A DNA stretch of 64,000 bases from positions 27,391-91,390 of the forward strand of contig JTDE01002929.1 of assembly GCA_014338405.1 (NCBI GenBank), written 5' to 3'. The stretch comes from Paragonimus skrjabini miyazakii. Its lineage: Eukaryota; Platyhelminthes; Trematoda; Plagiorchiida; Troglotrematidae. The position numbers and the translations under genes were made by a program. The notes beneath the pieces were generated by a model. That model was not told where the DNA came from, ran no database searches, and worked only from the letters and a program-made list of their open reading frames with translations. Shown here piece after piece: positions 59,650-64,000 of the stretch (positions within the stretch are counted from its first letter, which is position 1; each line of letters starts with the position of its first letter).

Positions 59650-60719
59650 GTCAACAGATTTGGAACCTCTCACTGAGACTGAGGTTCGCAATTGCATTTC
59701 GGCTCTCAAACGTAATAAGGCTGCTGGTCCAGATTATCTCGTGCCGGTACTTTTCAAAGAAGGTGGAGAGACGTTAGTAGAGGCCTTGACTAGGTTGCTT
59801 CAACTTGTGTGAACGACAGACCAACCCTCCGTGCTGGGATCACGCAACAATAGATCCTATATTCAAAGGGATCAGGGGCTCTTGCGAAAATCACAGGAGA
59901 ATTAGTTTGATTACAGTCGTTTCAAGAGTTCTGGCATACATTATTTTTCGTCGACTCACCGCAGCTCGGGAGGCAAACATTAGGGAAGAACAGGCAAGGT
60001 TTAAACCTGAGCGGGGATGTATAGATCACATTTTTACCCTTCCTCAAATTCTGGAGCAGCGTCATGCATACAGCCGGCCAACAGTTGTCGTATTTCTCCA
60101 CTGTCAATGTGCGTTCAACTCGGTAGATCGACCTACACTTTTACAGTCGCGTAAACGTAAGGCTGTACCAACCAAGTATGAGAGCATACTGTGGACACTT
60201 TATTCTCATGTTTCAGCTCAGGTTAGGGTTTGCGGTGAACTGTCTGGCAGTTTCAGCACCAGCAGAGGTGTACGTCAAGGCTGTCCCCCTTCACTCTATT
60301 TGTTCCATTTCGTCATAGACGAAATAGTGGAAGATTGTCTACAACACTCACACGATGCTGAGGTGGACCTCATGCCTTGGTAAAAACTGACTGATCTTGA
60401 TTATGTTAACGACAAGGTGTTACTGTTTGACAACTTTCAAGCGGCACAAACAACGCTAAACGCAATTTCACGTTTTGCTAAGTACTTCGGAATGCGCTTT
60501 GCAGCCCCAAGATGCAAAGTGCTTCTGCAATATTGCTGTGATTACGTAGGTTTAACGTTAGATAATGAAGTCGTGGAGGTTGTTGGCCGGTTTGTATACC
60601 TGGAAAGCTGCGTCAGCGGTGGCAGCGGAAGTGTAGGGAATGAAATAGAGGCGCATATTTTAGAGGCTACGGCGGTGTTTACTAATCTGAGGCACTTATG
60701 GCGACAGAAAGCTATCTGA
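59650..60719 (+). pseudogene. RTE reverse transcriptase, inactivated
   Basis: Motifs are NKAAGPDYLVPVLFKEGGE (about 59715-59770), NHRRISLITVVSRVL-like sequence and EEQARFKPERGCIDHIF (59805-60040), then FLHCQCAFNSVDR where motif A has lost its Asp. GVRQGCPPSLYLFHFVIDE follows. A TAA at 60381-60383 interrupts the same frame, which resumes with LTDLDYVNDKVLLFDNF. The YADD-type catalytic pair is therefore changed to YVND. A frame break follows near 60700. The stop, the YVND and the frame break are all shared with the copy at 48.4-50.1 kb. Confidence 0.85.
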
Positions 60720-61398
60720 AACTTAAGGATCGCGTATATCGGACAACAGTGAAGGCTGTATTACTTTACGACAGCAAAGCCTGGTCACTCAGGGTAGAAG
60801 ACTTGAACCGTCATCAGGTGTTTGACCACCGATGTCTATGTTCGATCGTTCGTATCGGACTGCACCAACGAGTGAGCAACGAGGAGGTTAGGAGGCGGGT
60901 ATTTGGTAACGACTGTCAATCGAACTCTTTTGTTCAATCCTTACACTTGCACAGACTTAAGTGGTTAGGTCCTGCACTAAGGATGCCAGCTAATCGTCTG
61001 CCACACCGAGCACTCCTTGTCAACGCTGCAGTCGATTGGCGCAAGGTGCGAGGTGAATAGATGATGACCTGGCGTGGACAAATAAAATCGTTCACGAAGG
61101 GGTTAGTCAATGTAGATCGCGTTCGTATCCCAGGCTGTGGCCCTCACGACTCACAGAGTCGGTGGCTTGAAACGTAAGGCGAGACGGCGGCTAACCAAGC
61201 TCAGTGGCGTGAATGTTGTCGTTGTTTGTCCGAGTTGTCTGAAGTGAGTGCACTTAATGACGCGGGACAATGAAATCCGTAAGGAAGCTGTCTTGCTGAT
61301 GACGTCTTACTTTCACTTACACCTCGGTTGTTTGTTTGCGAGGTGTATGCGCCTTGATGTTGTATGTTTGAATGTAGACGATGCTATTTCTGGTAGTT
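60169..61398 (+). repeat. Right arm of second long inverted repeat
   Basis: Reverse complement of 48554-49783 with coordinates summing to 109952. Identity is about 99% by eye, and the two long open frames are identical over 220 residues apart from the last codon. Similarity falls off on both sides even though both copies continue as the same LINE family. Confidence 0.85.
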
Positions 61399-61559
61399 TG
61401 GTCCATTCCCCTCCCTTTCTTTTTTTTTACTCGCTTCTCATATGGATTGTTTTTTCCTTCGTGGTTGTGTGGCAGTTAGGCATCAGTGAGAACCATTGAT
61501 GTATTGCTGTCTATGATGATGATGATGATGACCATGTCATCGGGCTCTGCCAGTACTTA

Positions 61560-63190
61560 TTGGTCTGTTGACGATTCTATGTCCTTGGAAACAAGTCTCC
61601 TTTGAGATCAAGTTTGTGAAATTTCACAAAGCCCCCGGCCCAGAACTTCTCTCTCTCTTTTTATGAATGGGAGTCCAGTCCTAGTAAAAAGGCTGACGGC
61701 TGTGCTCCAGATACTCTAGATCAGTGAGGTTGTTCCAAATAACTGGTTTGGCTAACATGATCTCCATATTCAAAAACAGTCCAAGAACCTTGTGTGAAAA
61801 TTACAGAGGGACTAATCTTGTTCCTATTGTGTCAAAGTCAGTTACAGCCACCGTATTCCGCAGACTAAACGAAACGCTTCAGCAACATATCCACAGGGAG
61901 CAACCTGGGTACCTCTCTGACCGTGGCTGCACTGACCACATCATCACACACCGCTAAATACTTGAACTGTACTATTTATAGAGGAGTTCAATAGTTGTTA
62001 CCTTGGACATCAGAAGGGCCTTCAGTTCGGTTGATAGAGCTGCACTTTGGGAATGCTTATCGAGGAGGTATGTGAACATTCTGAAAACAACTTACTGTCA
62101 GACCTCGGGTAGGTTTAGGGAATATATGGTAGGGTATCGCCGACCTTTAGTATTTCAAGCGGAGTGTGACAAGGCTGTTCAGTCTCCCTCTTCTTATTCA
62201 ACCCTGTAGTGGACAAGAACCTAGAGTGTGCCCTAACAAACTACGACTATGATGGTGTGGAGCTATTCCCAGACACTAGACTACAAGAGAGATCATGCAC
62301 ACTACAATGCTATGATAGGTGAAGGTAGACAGGGGGTCTAGAACATCTTAAACAAAGTAGAAGTTTCAGTCTGACAGTTCGGTGTAGCCCTTGAAATTCT
62401 AAGCACAAGGTGCTGCTGCACGGGTGACAGAACACTGCACTCGCTCTTACCCTTGTGATCAGCCGTTGGCGGCAGTTGAGAAGTTCACGTACCTTAGGGG
62501 TTATTCTAACAGTAGTAGAATGTCTGATGAGACCAGAGCTCATACTGCAAAGGTTCGGAGGGCGTTTGCCAACTTACGCCATCTCCGGCGCCGACAATAT
62601 CTCAGTCTTTCTGTGGAAAGCCGAATGCGTAATGCCACTGTTAATGTGGTTTTATTGCACGACTATGAAACCTGTTCGATCTGAGCGGTAGTTGTTTACG
62701 GAGTGTCCGTTTTTGATTATCAGTGTCTCGAAAGGACCAGTGCCGTGTGACAGGAATACCGTGTCAACAATGACAAAGCTCGCCGACGTATCTTCAAAAC
62801 GGAGAGACCCTGTCGACTCTTGAACATAATGATCTCGTCTTATGCATTTCGTTGGTCTGGCCACATTGCAAATTACAACACACCGCCTGGCTCATTGTGC
62901 CTTGTTTGCGAACGGTAGTTTTCTGAAGGTGGTAGCCTGTTGACTAGCGTATGACTTGGATCAGGGATATGAAGGCACCCACTCTGAAGTTTGCTTCGAT
63001 ACGGCACTCCAGGCCTCCTGGCTGGGGTCTAAAAGAAAAATGAGCCCCTTTGGCTAAGGACGTTGTCTGATATGGCGAGGAAAAGAAGCCAACAGCGATC
63101 ATGATGCAACTCAGTGTGCATCAGTGTAATTTCTTTTTTCACCCTCTACATCCATCCACTTTTTTCACCCACAATTTTTTTCTCTTCATA
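61560..63190 (+). mobile_element. RTE-type LINE, decayed RT copy
   Basis: RT motifs are scattered over several frames. They are NYRGTNLVPIVSKSV and REQPGYLSDRGCTDHIITHR (61800-61957), then DIRRAFSSVDRAALWECL (62005-62065). EKFTYLRGYSNSSRMSDE with FANLRHLRRRQYLSLS and VVLLHDYETC lie at 62475-62680, with a C-terminal trace at about 62840-62880. It starts soon after the tail of the previous LINE and ends near a TA dinucleotide run. It is a different subfamily from the preceding copy and much older. Confidence 0.75.
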
Positions 63191-63195
63191 CAAGG

Positions 63196-63216
63196 TATAT
63201 ATATATATATATATAT
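63196..63216 (+). repeat. (TA)n microsatellite
   Basis: About ten TA units, possibly the decayed tail of the preceding LINE. Confidence 0.9.
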
Positions 63217-63239
63217 GAATATATGTTCGGCACAACTCT

Positions 63240-64000
63240 ACGGTTAAGTAACTGACAGCCTGAGTCGACCCAGAGTCAACTGCACCTTTATGTCGAAAGA
63301 AATGACAAGTTTTGGCCGGCTATACCTATGGCTGAAGTCCACAATTTGGCGAAGAGTAAAATTATCATCAACATATCTTTGTCCAGGAGGAAACTCTGTC
63401 AGTTTTTTCCTAATGTAGGGCTTCCGAATTGCAATAAGTCGACGAATTACGATACATGTCAAAACCCTAGTAAGGACCAGGATCATGGTAATCCTCCGAT
63501 GATTTCCGTAAGGGCCCATGTCAGTTTTCGTGCATATGGGAACTACTAACGAGTGGCCCAGTAGAAAGGAGTATTCTCCATCGTACACAAGGTGACAACT
63601 GAGTCAAAGCCTCCACTAACGCCTCTCCTCCTTCGTTAAAAGGTAGCAGGACAAGGTCATTGGGACCAGCAGCCCCATTGTGTTTGATAGCCGAAATGCA
63701 ATAGCGAGTCCCTGTTTTGATTGGAGATTTCAAATCCGTGGGTACTACATTGCAAGTGTGCGGTGATATCAGGGTAGAAGCAGAAGGCCAGCCAGATCTT
63801 CCTTTAAAATGTCCTCCAGCGCCTTAACTTCCTGCACATATTATGAATGGGAGTGCCGACTGCATTGGTGATAACTTCATTGACAGACGGACACTCTGGA
63901 TCAAGAGTACGGGTAAGCTTGAAGAGTCTCCTAGTGTCTCTTGAAGTGAAAGCGGTTTTCATGCCTTTAACTTTGTCGGTTAGAACAATGTATCACCAAC
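63240..64000 (-). mobile_element. RTE-type LINE fragment, linker to RT
   Basis: On the minus strand, entering from the window edge, linker sequence (KTAFTSRDTRRLFKL, CPSVNE) is followed by AIKHNGAAGPNDLVLLPFNE and GGEALVEALTQL (63733-63600). NHRRITMILVLTRVLT and RKKLTEFPPGQRYVDDNFTL follow, then VISFDIK, at 63510-63260. The catalytic C-terminal half is absent. It is truncated near the TA run and continues beyond base 64000. Confidence 0.75.

Larger units (their letters stand above)
58540..61529 (+). mobile_element. RTE-type LINE, longest copy in the window
   Basis: Parts in order are the endonuclease C-terminal half (58540-59060), linker (59060-59545), RT (about 59650-60719), C-terminal domain (60698-61060), 3' untranslated region and an ATG-repeat tail at 61512-61529. 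RTE elements insert by nicking DNA with the endonuclease and priming reverse transcription there. The N-terminal part of the endonuclease is missing, so the copy is 5'-truncated. Several stops, frameshifts and lost catalytic Asp residues make it inactive. The 3' 1.2 kb is repeated in inverted orientation at 48554-49783. Confidence 0.88.

Noticed and set aside
1..64000. CRISPR arrays, bacterial operons or toxin-antitoxin systems
   Set aside because: No regularly spaced direct repeats, no ribosome-binding-site-led gene clusters, and the content is plainly eukaryotic retroelement and intron-containing DNA.

Overview
The window looks like eukaryotic, repeat-choked DNA, most likely from a parasitic flatworm (fluke or pseudophyllidean tapeworm). 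That is an inference. It rests on several decayed RTE-type LINEs with a characteristic C-terminal domain and (ATG)n tails, many Penelope-like elements with GIY-YIG endonuclease domains, a Ty3/gypsy pol fragment, a mariner, tRNA-derived SINE copies, and one multi-exon host gene with very long introns. No bacterial or phage operon structure is present. Two runs of exactly 100 N (11022-11121, 28038-28137) are scaffold gaps.

Layout. 1-15.99 kb: RTE pieces, then a long inverted repeat (arms 1591-3477 and 13156-15042, almost identical) enclosing RTE debris, a SINE, a solo gypsy LTR and a Penelope-like element (PLE). The inner end of the right arm runs into a second PLE on the minus strand. 15.99-17.31 kb: a mariner with well-preserved inverted termini and TA target duplication but a broken transposase. 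18.2-23.1 kb: a decayed PLE, then a Ty3/gypsy remnant with an open RNaseH-end/integrase frame and a 3' LTR. 23.1-34.3 kb: mostly unrecognised sequence, with a foldback element, a SINE and two weak exon candidates. 34.3-36.1 kb: another PLE, followed by a hammerhead-ribozyme-like core.

40.16-55.20 kb, minus strand: the one host gene I can recognise. It is a Nudix hydrolase of the family with an N-terminal DUF4743-type domain (the plant NUDT24 / yeast YJR142W type). I placed five exons with matching splice phases. The two 6.5-6.7 kb introns hold RTE and PLE copies. The first and last coding exons were not found.

58.4-64 kb: three RTE copies. The longest (about 58.54-61.53 kb) shares a roughly 1.2 kb near-identical inverted segment with an intronic copy at 48.55-49.78 kb, including the same stop codon, the same frame break and the same damaged catalytic motif. 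The first three Nudix exons lie between those arms.

There is no cooperating gene cluster. The biology here is retroelement turnover, large inverted duplications and a host gene carrying that load in its introns.
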